Shown here: positions 31,008-40,547 of the stretch, in pieces
How positions within the stretch are numbered: position 1 is the first letter of the stretch
Layout: every line of letters begins with the position of its first letter
Assembly: GCA_015350385.1 (NCBI GenBank)
Contig: WNKI01000002.1
Coordinates: 6,551,500 to 6,615,499 of the forward strand
Length of the DNA: 64,000 bases
Direction: 5' to 3'
Source: Aculops lycopersici
Taxonomy: Eukaryota > Arthropoda > Arachnida > Trombidiformes > Eriophyidae
The notes under the pieces: model-generated
The model's input: the letters and a program-made list of their open reading frames with translations, nothing else
Database searches by the model: none
What the model was told of the DNA's origin: nothing
Position numbers and translations under genes: made by a program

Positions 31008-33902
31008 ATGGAACCGAATGATCAAAATGATTTTGTTCGCAAGAAATATCTCAAGACCCTACCAATTTGGGAGGAGACTCAGAGAGTTTTCGCCCAATTT
31101 GAGAATTTGCGCTTGCAGATGGAAGAAACGGAGGAAAGGTTTGAGGCACTCTACAAATCTATTGTGGATCGAAAACTCGTCAAGCCTGAAGTGTCAGCAG
31201 CTAGAGACTTGAACGCTTGGCAAACTACCTCTAATCCAGGTGTCCAAGAAAGCGCAAGACATAGAAAGAATCCAAACCCATCGAAGAGAGCGCCAATCGA
31301 TGTGAGTAACATCAAAACTAAGGAGGATAGCAACAGGGCCTTACAGGCGCGAATCATGGCAAAGCAATATGTATACGGTATGAGAAAGAAAGACGAGCCT
31401 TGGGTTAAGGCTGTGGTCAATCGTGTTATCAGACGTCCGGCGACCCATATGAATAGAGATATAACCATATCATTCAAGGTTGTGAGAAAAGTTGAATCAC
31501 AAACGGAAACTCTGTATCTAAACAAATTTGAAATAGCATTGATACAAAATCATGGTGGCTTCTTGGAGTTGACGAAGAGAGTTATAGCTGGACACTCAGA
31601 GGATAACATGATGCCAGGAATCGTAGGCCAATATCCACACAAAATCAATAACATGCAATATTTGATCCTGATGGACGATGGAACAGCAAACTACTTTCAA
31701 CCCGAGCAAGTGTATCCTATCTTTGGACAGTCTGCTTACCCCTGGTTTGATATACGCAAGACTCGTAAGGAAGAAGATAAGAATCTGCTAGCGTCGTTGC
31801 GATTTGTGTTCAGTATGTATCCTAGGACTGAGCAAGTATCCAGTCGTGTCAAAGGTCAAAAGATTGATGTTTTGCGTTATGGCAAGATCTGGGAGGAGGC
31901 CGATATCACAGACATGGATACAAATCTAATGGAGGTCAAGTTTCCTAGTGATGGCAAGGTGGAGAGTATTCATAGATCTAGTGGTAGACTTATGAAGAAG
32001 TCCAATATGGTCAATCAACAGCTTTGCGCCCTCAGGAATGTAGACCATTTCAATCCATATATCGTTATGTGGATGAAGGAATACTACGTTTATAGTAAAC
32101 AGGCCTACTTGGAAGACGTGCGTTTCTTCGTGCAACATCAACTTGGAAACGAATGCGAAGTTTTAAGTAGTTTCAGTCAGAAAGCAAAGAAAACCACAAC
32201 GCCTTTGGATGAAATTCAACGATTCAAGATTTCACTAGTCGGTCGAGAGGTAAAGGAAAGCAAAGAGATCACGAACATGGATCAGGGTTTGTTTGAGAGA
32301 ATGAAAACGCACAGGTGTGATGAGGCATGCCTGGATGTGGCTGGTGTCAAAACCGAGGCGAATGTTGGGGATCTGATTGAGGAGTTCATGTTTGAAAGCG
32401 ACCTTAGAGTTCCATTACTTCTTGGTTGGAAGAGAGAAGTCAAAAAGGTCATTGTTGCGCAAACTCGTAATGCCAAGAGAAAAGCCACTGTGGCCTACAC
32501 GGCCCCCTGTGGTAAAATTTTTATTCAACCCCATGAGATCAAGAGGTACATACAAAAAACTGGTTCCAGACTAGATGTAGATTACTTTAGTTTCGAGCGA
32601 GACATCAGCTTGAATCCCGCAGTCGTGCAAAATTTTGATGCCATATACTTTGAGCCAAACTTTGCTATCGACAAGTCAACAGGAAAAAATTTGGAAAATA
32701 AGGCGATAAGCGTGATAAACACTGTTGACGAGGAACAACTTCCGGTAGATTTCGTCTATTGCAACGAGTCTACCCCACATCCAAGACTAAGAGCCAATAA
32801 TTTTACACCAAATGAAGATTTCAAGTCAGGTTGTGTATGTGCGAATGATTGTTACTCAAAGAACAATTGCGAGTGTCACAGATTAAATGAGGAATTCCAT
32901 GGCACGGTCAAGATAAGACGTGGAAGTATAGAACCAAAGTGCAACTATAATCACAAACGTCTCAAGAAACAGGTTAAGACTGGAATTTTTGAATGCAATG
33001 GTTTCTGTAACTGTAGCTCGAAGTGCAGTAATAGGGTTGTTCAGAATGGTATTCGTTTCCGGTTGCAAGTTTTTAAGACGCCTACAAAAGGTTGGGGAGT
33101 CAGGACTCTAGATGACATTCCAACAGGCGCTTACATTTGCACCTACGCGGCGGAGATCTTAGATGATGCAGATGAGTACGGCGACAGTGACATGTATTAT
33201 GCTGACATGGATTATATCAGTGTTCTCGAGTCTCAAAAGCTCGGCACTGACGATCAGGATAGTGATGGCAAATCGGACGAGGGATTTGAGCTCGATGAAG
33301 ATGAGGCGCATGAAGAGTCCACGTTAAGGAGCAAAAGGGCCAAGATTGGACTCATTAGGGTGAGTCGATCCTATGCCCAAACTATTCCAATCAAGAAGCA
33401 GCCTGTAGCTGCGCCAAAACAGTTTGATGTCGAGGAGATTGATGTCTCATCGCGGTCGTCAACTGAAGAATTTGAACAGGATGTGCAGTTTGTTTCAGAT
33501 TATCTACCGAGACCAATCCCGAGTCGGTATCCTCAGCGCCAAAAGACCGCCGTAAACAAAAATATCCCACCATCTACATCAACAGCTACAGAATCCCAAG
33601 AAATTCCAGAGTTCAAAAAGATTCACGACCTACTTAATTCGCGAGACTACACCCTAGATGCTAGAGTTCAAGGTAATGTAGGTCGTTTCTTTAATCATTC
33701 CTGCGATCCAAATGCCTACGTCCAAAATGTTTTTATTGAAAGCCATGATCTGAGGTTCCCAAATGTTGCATTTTTTGCGACTCGCACAATCAAGGCCTGC
33801 TCCGAGATAACCTGGAACTACAATTATACAATCGGTTCGATACCCGGCCGAGTAGTTCTCTGCAATTGTGGCGGAAGTAATTGTAAGGGTCGAATTCTGT
33901 GA
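31008..33902 (+). CDS. egg: Histone H3-K9 methyltransferase SETDB1 / eggless
   Basis: Single-exon ORF of 964 aa. SETDB1 trimethylates H3K9 to silence transposons and genes. Order: an N-terminal coiled segment (QFENLRLQMEETEERFEAL), tandem Tudor domains at roughly 200-360 (ILMDDGTANYFQPEQVYPIF), a methyl-CpG-binding-like domain at about 495-545 (VAYTAPCGKIFIQPHEIKRY), and a Cys-rich pre-SET (GCVCANDCYSKNNCECH). The SET domain is split (GWGVRTLDDIPTGAYICTYA, then RFFNHSCDPNAYVQNVF), and the post-SET is CNCGGSNCKGRIL. The insert dividing the SET halves is about 130 residues, much shorter than in human. Total length is below that of human and fly (about 1,260-1,290 aa). The start is supported by an upstream in-frame stop. 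Confidence 0.96.
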   Translation: MEPNDQNDFVRKKYLKTLPIWEETQRVFAQFENLRLQMEETEERFEALYKSIVDRKLVKPEVSAARDLNAWQTTSNPGVQESARHRKNPNPSKRAPIDVSNIKTKEDSNRALQARIMAKQYVYGMRKKDEPWVKAVVNRVIRRPATHMNRDITISFKVVRKVESQTETLYLNKFEIALIQNHGGFLELTKRVIAGHSEDNMMPGIVGQYPHKINNMQYLILMDDGTANYFQPEQVYPIFGQSAYPWFDIRKTRKEEDKNLLASLRFVFSMYPRTEQVSSRVKGQKIDVLRYGKIWEEADITDMDTNLMEVKFPSDGKVESIHRSSGRLMKKSNMVNQQLCALRNVDHFNPYIVMWMKEYYVYSKQAYLEDVRFFVQHQLGNECEVLSSFSQKAKKTTTPLDEIQRFKISLVGREVKESKEITNMDQGLFERMKTHRCDEACLDVAGVKTEANVGDLIEEFMFESDLRVPLLLGWKREVKKVIVAQTRNAKRKATVAYTAPCGKIFIQPHEIKRYIQKTGSRLDVDYFSFERDISLNPAVVQNFDAIYFEPNFAIDKSTGKNLENKAISVINTVDEEQLPVDFVYCNESTPHPRLRANNFTPNEDFKSGCVCANDCYSKNNCECHRLNEEFHGTVKIRRGSIEPKCNYNHKRLKKQVKTGIFECNGFCNCSSKCSNRVVQNGIRFRLQVFKTPTKGWGVRTLDDIPTGAYICTYAAEILDDADEYGDSDMYYADMDYISVLESQKLGTDDQDSDGKSDEGFELDEDEAHEESTLRSKRAKIGLIRVSRSYAQTIPIKKQPVAAPKQFDVEEIDVSSRSSTEEFEQDVQFVSDYLPRPIPSRYPQRQKTAVNKNIPPSTSTATESQEIPEFKKIHDLLNSRDYTLDARVQGNVGRFFNHSCDPNAYVQNVFIESHDLRFPNVAFFATRTIKACSEITWNYNYTIGSIPGRVVLCNCGGSNCKGRIL

Positions 33903-34404
33903 TCCCTGTATGATCTCTAACTATGTGTCAACAGTAACATCAACTTCGAGATTGAACAGGAAACATAGCACGCTTCCTATAAGAAGAATAATGTGATAGT
34001 TGATTTCTTTTTCAAGATAAAATACAATAACACGCGTTATAACATATAAAAATTTCTTTCACAAACATGAACTTGTTGATAACTTAATGAGATGGCGAAA
34101 TTGTAATGACGGCCTCACTTGTACTCCACCTCAACGAAGGGTCTATAGGTAGCTTTCAGGTGCAGATAAATTCATTAACCTTGTTTACCTCTAGGTCTAC
34201 TTAGGTATATTTATGTTTATTGAGTCACAGAGTGGCACTTTCATTATATACAGGTTTATGATAGATTAGAGTATCTCGAAGAGATTATCTACTATTGATT
34301 CTATCTATCGATAGATGGATTGCTACAAAATGTTTCTAGTTTAACTTGCATAAATTTTCTTGGTGATACCGACCGATTCTCAATAAGTAGAGGAGAGTAC
34401 CTAC
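33903..34404. other. Convergent 3' region between SETDB1 and TMEM33
   Basis: An AT-rich 500-bp stretch holding both 3' UTRs. A minus-strand frame ending at 34115 (ATYRPFVEVEYK) has no joinable upstream exon and is not called. No RNA gene recognised. Confidence 0.5.
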
Positions 34405-35163
34405 CTATCTATTCATGTAACGAGCGGCTTGAGTTCTAGCGAATGTTGTTATCTGAGAGACAAGTACCTTCAAGTGGGCATTGCGTGTTGAGTTGTATCT
34501 CAATAGTAAGAATCTATAATAGAACATAGGAGTTAGAAACCAAACAGATCTGGTAAATACACCGACTATAACCATGGCCATCAGAGTAACCTCCGATAAG
34601 GCAACTGTGTGCAAGAGGCTCTGTTGATACTTTGCAATCATCGCGGCAATCTTAACCTTAAGTTGGTCTTGGTTCCCCAACTTGTCTAATATTGTTATAC
34701 TGTAAACTGCCAAATTGAACAATGCATACAATGAGCAAGGCAATAAGGCCAACGTCAGATTGTGGCCGGCATAGAACATGAATGGAAATATGAGGTAGTG
34801 AAATGAATCCTCTCGCACGAGATCCATAAAGTAAGTCCAGCCCAATTGGTCCATAGGCGGTGGTGGCATTCTCTGGTGTAGACGCAAGAGGGATGTTGCG
34901 GCTGTCATCAAAAGAGCCTGCTTGTATCTATTGTTAGCAGGTCCAGGGAATCCGATGAGATATGAAATTGTGCACAATACTGTCAGGACTCTCGTAATAG
35001 CTAATACAAAGTCGATCTTGTGTCTAGCGATATGCTCTTTCACAGCATTTATTCCTCTTTCTTGGGAGCCTGCCGAGGCAGATGCCTGAGACCTGGCTCC
35101 AGGTCCAGCCGAGGCTCGTGACCGGCTTGTTGGATCGCTGCTCGCGTTTTCTGTCTCAGGCAT
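34405..35163 (-). CDS. TMEM33: Transmembrane protein 33 (TMEM33 / Krüppel-homolog 2)
   Basis: Single-exon ORF of 252 aa, the normal family length. TMEM33 is an ER-membrane and nuclear-envelope protein that shapes ER tubules with reticulons and modulates the unfolded-protein response. A Ser/Ala-rich N-terminal tail of about 40 residues precedes hydrophobic segments at about 52-72 (VLAITRVLTVLCTISYLIG), 120-160 (FHYLIFPFMFYAGHNLTLAL) and 190-215 (SEVTLMAMVIVGVFTRSVWF). The family sequence YYRFLLLRYNSTRN follows the last one. It is divergent from EMG1 across 528 bp. Confidence 0.93.
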   Translation of the reverse strand: MPETENASSDPTSRSRASAGPGARSQASASAGSQERGINAVKEHIARHKIDFVLAITRVLTVLCTISYLIGFPGPANNRYKQALLMTAATSLLRLHQRMPPPPMDQLGWTYFMDLVREDSFHYLIFPFMFYAGHNLTLALLPCSLYALFNLAVYSITILDKLGNQDQLKVKIAAMIAKYQQSLLHTVALSEVTLMAMVIVGVFTRSVWFLTPMFYYRFLLLRYNSTRNAHLKVLVSQITTFARTQAARYMNR

Positions 35164-35691
35164 TTTGTTTGCTTAGCTATTTGGTGTGTTATTGTTGATA
35201 TCAATATTTTCCTGCAACAACTTAGGAGTTTTTCCTAGGTAGATTTTGGTCCTCGAATAGAGTGTGGCCTTTTTTTGATTTTATTCTACAACTTCTGATG
35301 AAGTAAAAAGTAATATCAAGACCCTAAGAAAAATATCACCGTATTCTGTTTCACTTAGCAACGGCTCGATTTTAGACGACGGGCTTCACGGGAGGAACTT
35401 TCCAGCTGATACAGCTGCATCGCTGCCTTTGCCGCTCGCAATTTTCTACACAAATCCAATGCGAATTATCGCATTGAAGTCAGAGTAAAATGGCAGCTGA
35501 CGTCGCACAATGCACTCGCGCAGCTCTGACGAGTTTTCTTTCAAGCGAGTGAGAGAGAAAGATAGACTCACTGCATCAACAGTCACGTGTTCCATTTCCA
35601 CATTCTCAACTAGCATTAGCCATGGGATAACCTTATTACTTTCCACATTCGACTAATTAGACCATCAATCAAATACATCTATATTGAGAAG
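35164..35691. promoter_or_regulatory. Divergent promoter region between TMEM33 and EMG1
   Basis: 528 bp between two start codons facing away from each other. No coding frame or RNA gene is supported, so it should hold both promoters. Confidence 0.5.
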
Positions 35692-36375
35692 ATGGATTCT
35701 AAATCTAGTCTAGCACCAGACGAGAGGAAGCTCATTATTGTACTGGAGAGGGCAAACTTGGACGTAGTTAAAATCGACGGCCAGTTCAATCGGCAACCAA
35801 CAAGCTACCAGCTTATCAATTGTGATGAACACATGTCCACCATCAGGAAGCTCAAGAAAGACCCAGCCTTTTGTCGTCCAGATATAGTCTATCAATGCCT
35901 ACAAGTTTTGTCTCAATGCCCCCTTAATAGGGCTGGATTGTTACAAGTTTATGTTCGAACGCAAAATAATGAATTGTTCAAAGTAGATCCTCAATTCCTA
36001 GTGCCAAGTAAATTCGAAGATTTCACCAAAGTTATGGTACAACTATTGCACAACCTCAGACCAGTGAGGGCTCAGAAATGTTCTAAACAATTACTAAAGT
36101 TGTTAAAGAATCCCGTGACACTACACCTGCCTGTTGGCTGCCCGAAGTATGGTACCTCTTCCAAGGCCAAACGAGTCATGAGACCAAGTGAATTGGTTCC
36201 AGATCAAAATAGCGCCTACAAGTCAGTTGTTGTGGTTATTGGAGCCATGGCTCACGAAAGCTGTGCACCAGATTATGTTAGTGATACCTTCTCAATTAGC
36301 AGGTACCCTCTTTCGGCTGCCTTAGTTTGCGCCAAGATAACTACTGCCTTCGAGGAAGCTTGGGCTGTCCACTAA
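35692..36375 (+). CDS. EMG1: Ribosomal RNA small-subunit methyltransferase NEP1 / EMG1
   Basis: Single-exon ORF of 227 aa. EMG1 is a SPOUT-class N1-specific pseudouridine methyltransferase of 18S rRNA, acting in the nucleolus during 40S biogenesis. Diagnostic stretches are KLIIVLERANLDVVK near the N-terminus, RPDIVYQCL, the highly conserved SPLNRAGLLQVYVRT equivalent (CPLNRAGLLQVYVRT), and HLPVGCPKYGTS. The knotted cofactor-binding C-terminus is also present (VVVIGAMAHES, then SISRYPLSAALVCAKITTAFEE). It lacks only the longer basic N-terminal tail of the human protein. AATAAA is at 36392-36397. Confidence 0.96.
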   Translation: MDSKSSLAPDERKLIIVLERANLDVVKIDGQFNRQPTSYQLINCDEHMSTIRKLKKDPAFCRPDIVYQCLQVLSQCPLNRAGLLQVYVRTQNNELFKVDPQFLVPSKFEDFTKVMVQLLHNLRPVRAQKCSKQLLKLLKNPVTLHLPVGCPKYGTSSKAKRVMRPSELVPDQNSAYKSVVVVIGAMAHESCAPDYVSDTFSISRYPLSAALVCAKITTAFEEAWAVH

Positions 36376-36391
36376 CATATGAAATCTCCTC

Positions 36392-36397
36392 AATAAA
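36392..36397 (+). terminator. Poly(A) signal AATAAA of EMG1
   Basis: A canonical signal 16 nt after the EMG1 stop on the same strand, giving a very short 3' UTR. Confidence 0.55.
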
Positions 36398-36552
36398 GTA
36401 ATTCAAATTAAAAAATGTGTTCGATTTCTGGAATGTCGCGACTGCAGTAGAAACTAAATGCAAGAGTAACTTAAGTATCTTATGCCGAACAAGTGATTTT
36501 CAAAAATTAGTGCGAGCTTTGCAAGACACGCAGAAAAAATGCAAAAAAAATT

Positions 36553-36626
36553 TGTTCCCACCAAGGCTCGAACTTGGGACCTTGTGCGTGTTAAGCACAT
36601 GTGATGACCAACTACACCATAGGAAC
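36553..36626 (-). tRNA. tRNA-Val (anticodon AAC)
   Basis: The minus strand folds as a complete 74-nt cloverleaf. The acceptor is GTTCCTA/TGGGAAC with one G-T pair and discriminator A. The D arm is GTGT..TCAC with AGTTGGTCA in the loop. The anticodon stem TGTGC/GCACA encloses TTAACAC, so the anticodon is AAC. The T arm is CCAAG TTCGAGC CTTGG. The internal B box reads GTTCGAGCC. A run of eight T follows two bases after the 3' end, the expected RNA polymerase III terminator. No CCA is encoded and no intron is present. It lies 533 bp upstream of unc-45 on the opposite strand. Confidence 0.95.
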
Positions 36627-37159
36627 CGCTTCATGTTTTAACAGAGATTCTGAGCGGTATAAATTTCCACACTTCAATACAAGAAAAGTTACTCGTGTTC
36701 TGACCTGCAATTCGCAGTCTGATTAGAGCTAGATTGATTCCTATAGCACGACTGCTACACTTGTTCACCTGAAGATATCAAGAAAATCCTAGAAACAATC
36801 CATGAATTTCATTGATAACTTTATTTTCACACTTTAAGTCAATAAGAGAAAGTTTGGCCATTTTACTCAACCACCAACTTCATCATCAGTATAGATTGGT
36901 GAACGCATGCTCATGCCCACAGGATAAATTAAGTTGCTTCACTTAAGGCCTCGCCTAATTTTGACCATTCAGATCCTCTACTGAGGGATTTGTTGACTAT
37001 TGTTGTGACACATCTATCTCCAACAAGTCAACAGAAATCTCAATTATTAATCATTTTCGTACTTATTGATATCACTTTTAGAGAAAAGTTACACATTCAA
37101 CAGGGTCCCGTCTAGTTATAAAATCTCAACTTGAGAATACTCATTTATTATCGTGCAAC
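36627..37159. other. Upstream region of unc-45 and tRNA-Val
   Basis: AT-rich DNA between the tRNA 5' end and the UNC-45 start. A possible acceptor (CACTTTTAG at about 37,080) leaves the frame open into the UNC-45 ATG, so an upstream coding exon cannot be excluded. I looked for TPR-like coding sequence here and found none. Confidence 0.5.
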
Positions 37160-39808
37160 ATGGATACTTCAAAAAACAACAACAACAATGTCGAGGAGAA
37201 TAACTCACAGGTTCCGAAATCCAAGGATACTAAGTCATCCTCGGGTGCCTCAACACCGACCGGGCCTCGAGCTCCATTAACTAGTCAGGAGAAGATGGAG
37301 CGAATCATCGAGTGTCTCAGGAGCACAAACTTGGTGGATTCAGAAACAACCGACAAAGCTTTTAACAATTTAGTTGTCCTTGCTCGTGATAGTTCACCCG
37401 AGGTGGTGTTCTCCCACCCAGACTGTCTTGCAATCATAAGCGAGAGTCTTGATAAGAATAAGGGCGAGCCGAAGGGAGCTCAAATCGTAATCTCATGCTT
37501 CAGGCTCTTAGCAGAACTATGCAAATCAAGTATTCAGAGAACCAAGTCGATCCTGGAACGTTTTCCCATCGACAGAATAACAGACATTATATGCAACAGT
37601 CATGACAACAATCTTATGACCACCTATCAGTATTTGGTTCAGACCATGATCAATTCTTTATCTGGCCACCAAGAAGTCATAGACAAGATGAAGATACAGG
37701 CCAAAATAGACAAGGAACGGACCTTATCAGTGGCAGAGGCTATTACAAAGAAAGTGCAAAAGAAGGTTGATGACGAGAGAGTTGCCGAGAACGAATCCAT
37801 ACTATTTGAGATAATTCTACGCCTTATTCGGAGAGCCTCATCTTACATTATATCGGGTGTATCAAGGGACTGCTTGCTCGCTTTAGTCATGAGCAACGTC
37901 GACTACATAGGATTGAATTTTGGTGTCAAGCTTGTTGGCGAGGGATGTATACAAAACTTATTGGACATCGCCTCTGAGGTTGATGATCTAAAAAGCCCCA
38001 GTAGTATGGAGATAACTACAATGACTCATTCGTTAGTGTCCGCGGTCTTGGACAAGATTTATTCCTGCCACGACCATGATCAAGTGCGTGAAACTTTTCG
38101 CGAAAAAACTCAAGAGTATTTGAATACAAGACTTCGCAATCCCGATATGGAAGACAAAATTAGGGCTGCCAAAATTTTCACCGTCCTGCTGGCTGGTCCA
38201 GCTGAAATAGGTAACTCCTGCATTGGCCAGTCTGGTATGATTGAGATGATATTAGCAATGGCGGGCAGTGATGAGTATCCTCTACAAAAGGCTGCTCTTG
38301 ATGCAATTATTGCAGCCGCTTCGAAGAAGGACAAGTGCACAGCAATAGCCACACAAGGTGAGAAGATACTAAATGAGCTTAAACAGTCGAAGAATGAGGA
38401 GATTAGACTACGAGCCCTAGTTGGTCTGTCCAAAGTTAGTTCTGTTGGTTCCACTGATGCCTCTATAAGACCATTCTCACGCGAGGCAAACCCATCGTTT
38501 GCTCGCGAGTGTCGTGAGATAATAAGTAGGCCAACGCCGGAGTTCAAATTGAAACAATACGCCATCGAGGCTCTAGCTTACCTGAGTTTCGATGGTGACG
38601 TCAAGGAAGAACTTGTTGCCGACAAGGAGGCACTAAATGCTTTATATGAATCTCTTACAGCTGATGTAAACTCGCCCAATGTTTACTCGATCCTAAATAT
38701 ATTTGTGAATCTGACAAATAGCTATGATAAGGCCGAGCATTCGCCAGAGATGCTAGAGTTGGCCAAATTTGCCCAGCAACATATACCCGAGGAGCATCCA
38801 AAAGACAAGCGTGAAGTATTGGACAAGCGGTTGGAACAATTGGCATTGACTGACTTGGTTCCATCTTTAGTTCAACTATCAAACATTGATTCGAAAGCAG
38901 CAAAGGAGTTGTTGAGCCGCATTATGAACGCCCTATGCGAGATTGAACATATCCGCGGCCGACTTATCCAACAAGGAGCCGTCAAGCTACTTATGGCCTT
39001 GGCACAAACAGACTCGAAGCCACCTGAGAAATCATGTGTCTTGGCAGCGCACGCACTGGCTCGTCTTGGCATCACCATCAATCCAGAGCTTGTGTATCCT
39101 GGCCAACGTTTGATTGCAGTTATAAAGCCACTGAAGCGTTTGCTTAGCCCAGATTGTAGTGCGATACAAAACTTTGAAGGCCTTCTAGCTTTGACAAATA
39201 TTGCGCAAGCTAATGAGAGTGCAAGAACGCATCTGTTACACGATAATGGCTTCTCGCTAATTGAGGCCTTTATGTTTGAGGATCACGAGATGATTCGTCG
39301 AGCTGCCGTTCAGTGTGTGGTTAATTTAATCCGTGAACCTCAGATGGTCTCTCTGTATGAGGCCGAGAATGATCGAGTCAAGTATCTAGTCATATTATGC
39401 CAAGAGGAGGATTTGGAAACTGTAAAGGCAGCATCAGGTGCACTGGCCATGTTATGTCAGGTTTCCGAGAAAGCTTGCGAGCGTATATTTAGCGCGAAAC
39501 AATGGCTAGAGATTATGATATTGTTGTTGTCAAATGAGAATATGGAATTGGTTCATCGGGCTGTGGTTATAATCAACTGCCTGGTTCGCTGCGAGAACCC
39601 CAAGATTGCCGAGAAAGTTTTCGAGACAAAACTGTTCGAAGTTCTGCTAGCGCTCACTTTACCTGAGGTAGTTGGTGTGCCAGAGGTGATCAAGAGTATG
39701 GCAAGCAGCTGTTTAAAAATTGGAAAGCAACGTGGGCTTATCAAGGACGTAAGTAATTTGGGCCACATTGAGGGGGGAAACAATGATGATGATGACGACG
39801 CCGATTGA
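37160..39808 (+). CDS. unc-45: UNC-45 myosin chaperone lacking the N-terminal TPR domain
   Basis: Single-exon ORF of 882 aa. UNC-45 folds and assembles myosin heads together with Hsp90. The central domain starts near residue 40 (SQEKMERIIECLRSTNLV, then AQIVISCFRLLAELCKSS). The armadillo-repeat UCS domain fills the C-terminal half, with family stretches EFKLKQYAIEALAYLSFDG, VLAAHALARLGITINPE, FEGLLALTNIA and AAVQCVVNLIREPQMV. It ends in a short Asp tail. Normal UNC-45 (about 930-950 aa) begins with three TPR repeats that bind Hsp90. Here they are replaced by about 40 residues of Asn/Ser/Thr/Lys-rich sequence. Either the TPR part was lost or it lies in an exon I could not find. AATAAA is at 40056-40061. 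Confidence 0.94.
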   Translation: MDTSKNNNNNVEENNSQVPKSKDTKSSSGASTPTGPRAPLTSQEKMERIIECLRSTNLVDSETTDKAFNNLVVLARDSSPEVVFSHPDCLAIISESLDKNKGEPKGAQIVISCFRLLAELCKSSIQRTKSILERFPIDRITDIICNSHDNNLMTTYQYLVQTMINSLSGHQEVIDKMKIQAKIDKERTLSVAEAITKKVQKKVDDERVAENESILFEIILRLIRRASSYIISGVSRDCLLALVMSNVDYIGLNFGVKLVGEGCIQNLLDIASEVDDLKSPSSMEITTMTHSLVSAVLDKIYSCHDHDQVRETFREKTQEYLNTRLRNPDMEDKIRAAKIFTVLLAGPAEIGNSCIGQSGMIEMILAMAGSDEYPLQKAALDAIIAAASKKDKCTAIATQGEKILNELKQSKNEEIRLRALVGLSKVSSVGSTDASIRPFSREANPSFARECREIISRPTPEFKLKQYAIEALAYLSFDGDVKEELVADKEALNALYESLTADVNSPNVYSILNIFVNLTNSYDKAEHSPEMLELAKFAQQHIPEEHPKDKREVLDKRLEQLALTDLVPSLVQLSNIDSKAAKELLSRIMNALCEIEHIRGRLIQQGAVKLLMALAQTDSKPPEKSCVLAAHALARLGITINPELVYPGQRLIAVIKPLKRLLSPDCSAIQNFEGLLALTNIAQANESARTHLLHDNGFSLIEAFMFEDHEMIRRAAVQCVVNLIREPQMVSLYEAENDRVKYLVILCQEEDLETVKAASGALAMLCQVSEKACERIFSAKQWLEIMILLLSNENMELVHRAVVIINCLVRCENPKIAEKVFETKLFEVLLALTLPEVVGVPEVIKSMASSCLKIGKQRGLIKDVSNLGHIEGGNNDDDDDAD

Positions 39809-40547
39809 GAGAGGGAGACAGTTAAACTGTCACCCGCAACGAACGCATTTGGCTCGAACATGAACGTAAATGAGACACTAGTATGAGCACTTAATTGAAC
39901 TCAATTGAGCTTTTACCTCTACTAGCATCAATCAAATTCGTTCATCTCAACTCGGTGAAAGTTTACTCTAAAATAATCAAATAGAAAAAATGACGAGCCA
40001 GTTGATATCACCATGAGGAGCAATACAAAGTTGAAAACCAGTAAAAGTCAAATAGAATAAAGTTGACTGTCATCGAAGGTTGCGAGTAAAAGATTTTTTA
40101 GTTTGTTTCATTATTAATGTCGATTCGCTAACGAGATTAAACTAACAGGTGTGTACAATTTGTATTGTTGTGTCTTGGTGTATACAATAGAAAACAATTT
40201 TTTTAAAGTGTAAATGATTTGAGTTGTTTCCTTTCATTTTGAGGCGGTTGGTCAAGTTGATGGTTAATCCTAAGTGGCGGTAGTAGTAGCTAATTAATGT
40301 TGTAAGACATAACATTCAATTCCAACTCATAGTTTCCCCGCTCATGTAATCCAGATTCTCGCAGCTGAGTTCGGGGGAAGCTTGACAATTGAATCTTTGT
40401 GTGTCATAACTAGGCAACTAATTACTGAGCCACCAACCAATCAATCAAAAAATAAACCTACCACCAGCACCTCCTACAACACCTGTTGATTTTCCTTGAT
40501 TGGTTTGGTTTCAGTATAGAGTAATGCGACCAAGTTGATTTATCAAC
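39809..40547. other. unc-45 3' UTR / convergent intergenic region
   Basis: AT-rich DNA between the 3' ends of unc-45 and the cuticle gene, with the unc-45 AATAAA at 40056-40061. Nothing else was recognised. Confidence 0.5.

Noticed and set aside
30698..31021. 107-codon plus-strand frame before SETDB1
   Set aside because: It opens with GTG, overlaps the SETDB1 start out of frame and resembles nothing. I considered it as a 5' exon of SETDB1, but an in-frame stop separates the two.
34115..34159. Minus-strand peptide LKATYRPFVEVEYK followed by a stop, resembling a protein C-terminus
   Set aside because: Upstream stops block the frame, TMEM33 has no donor in the right phase to join it, and family C-termini of TMEM33 do not look like this.
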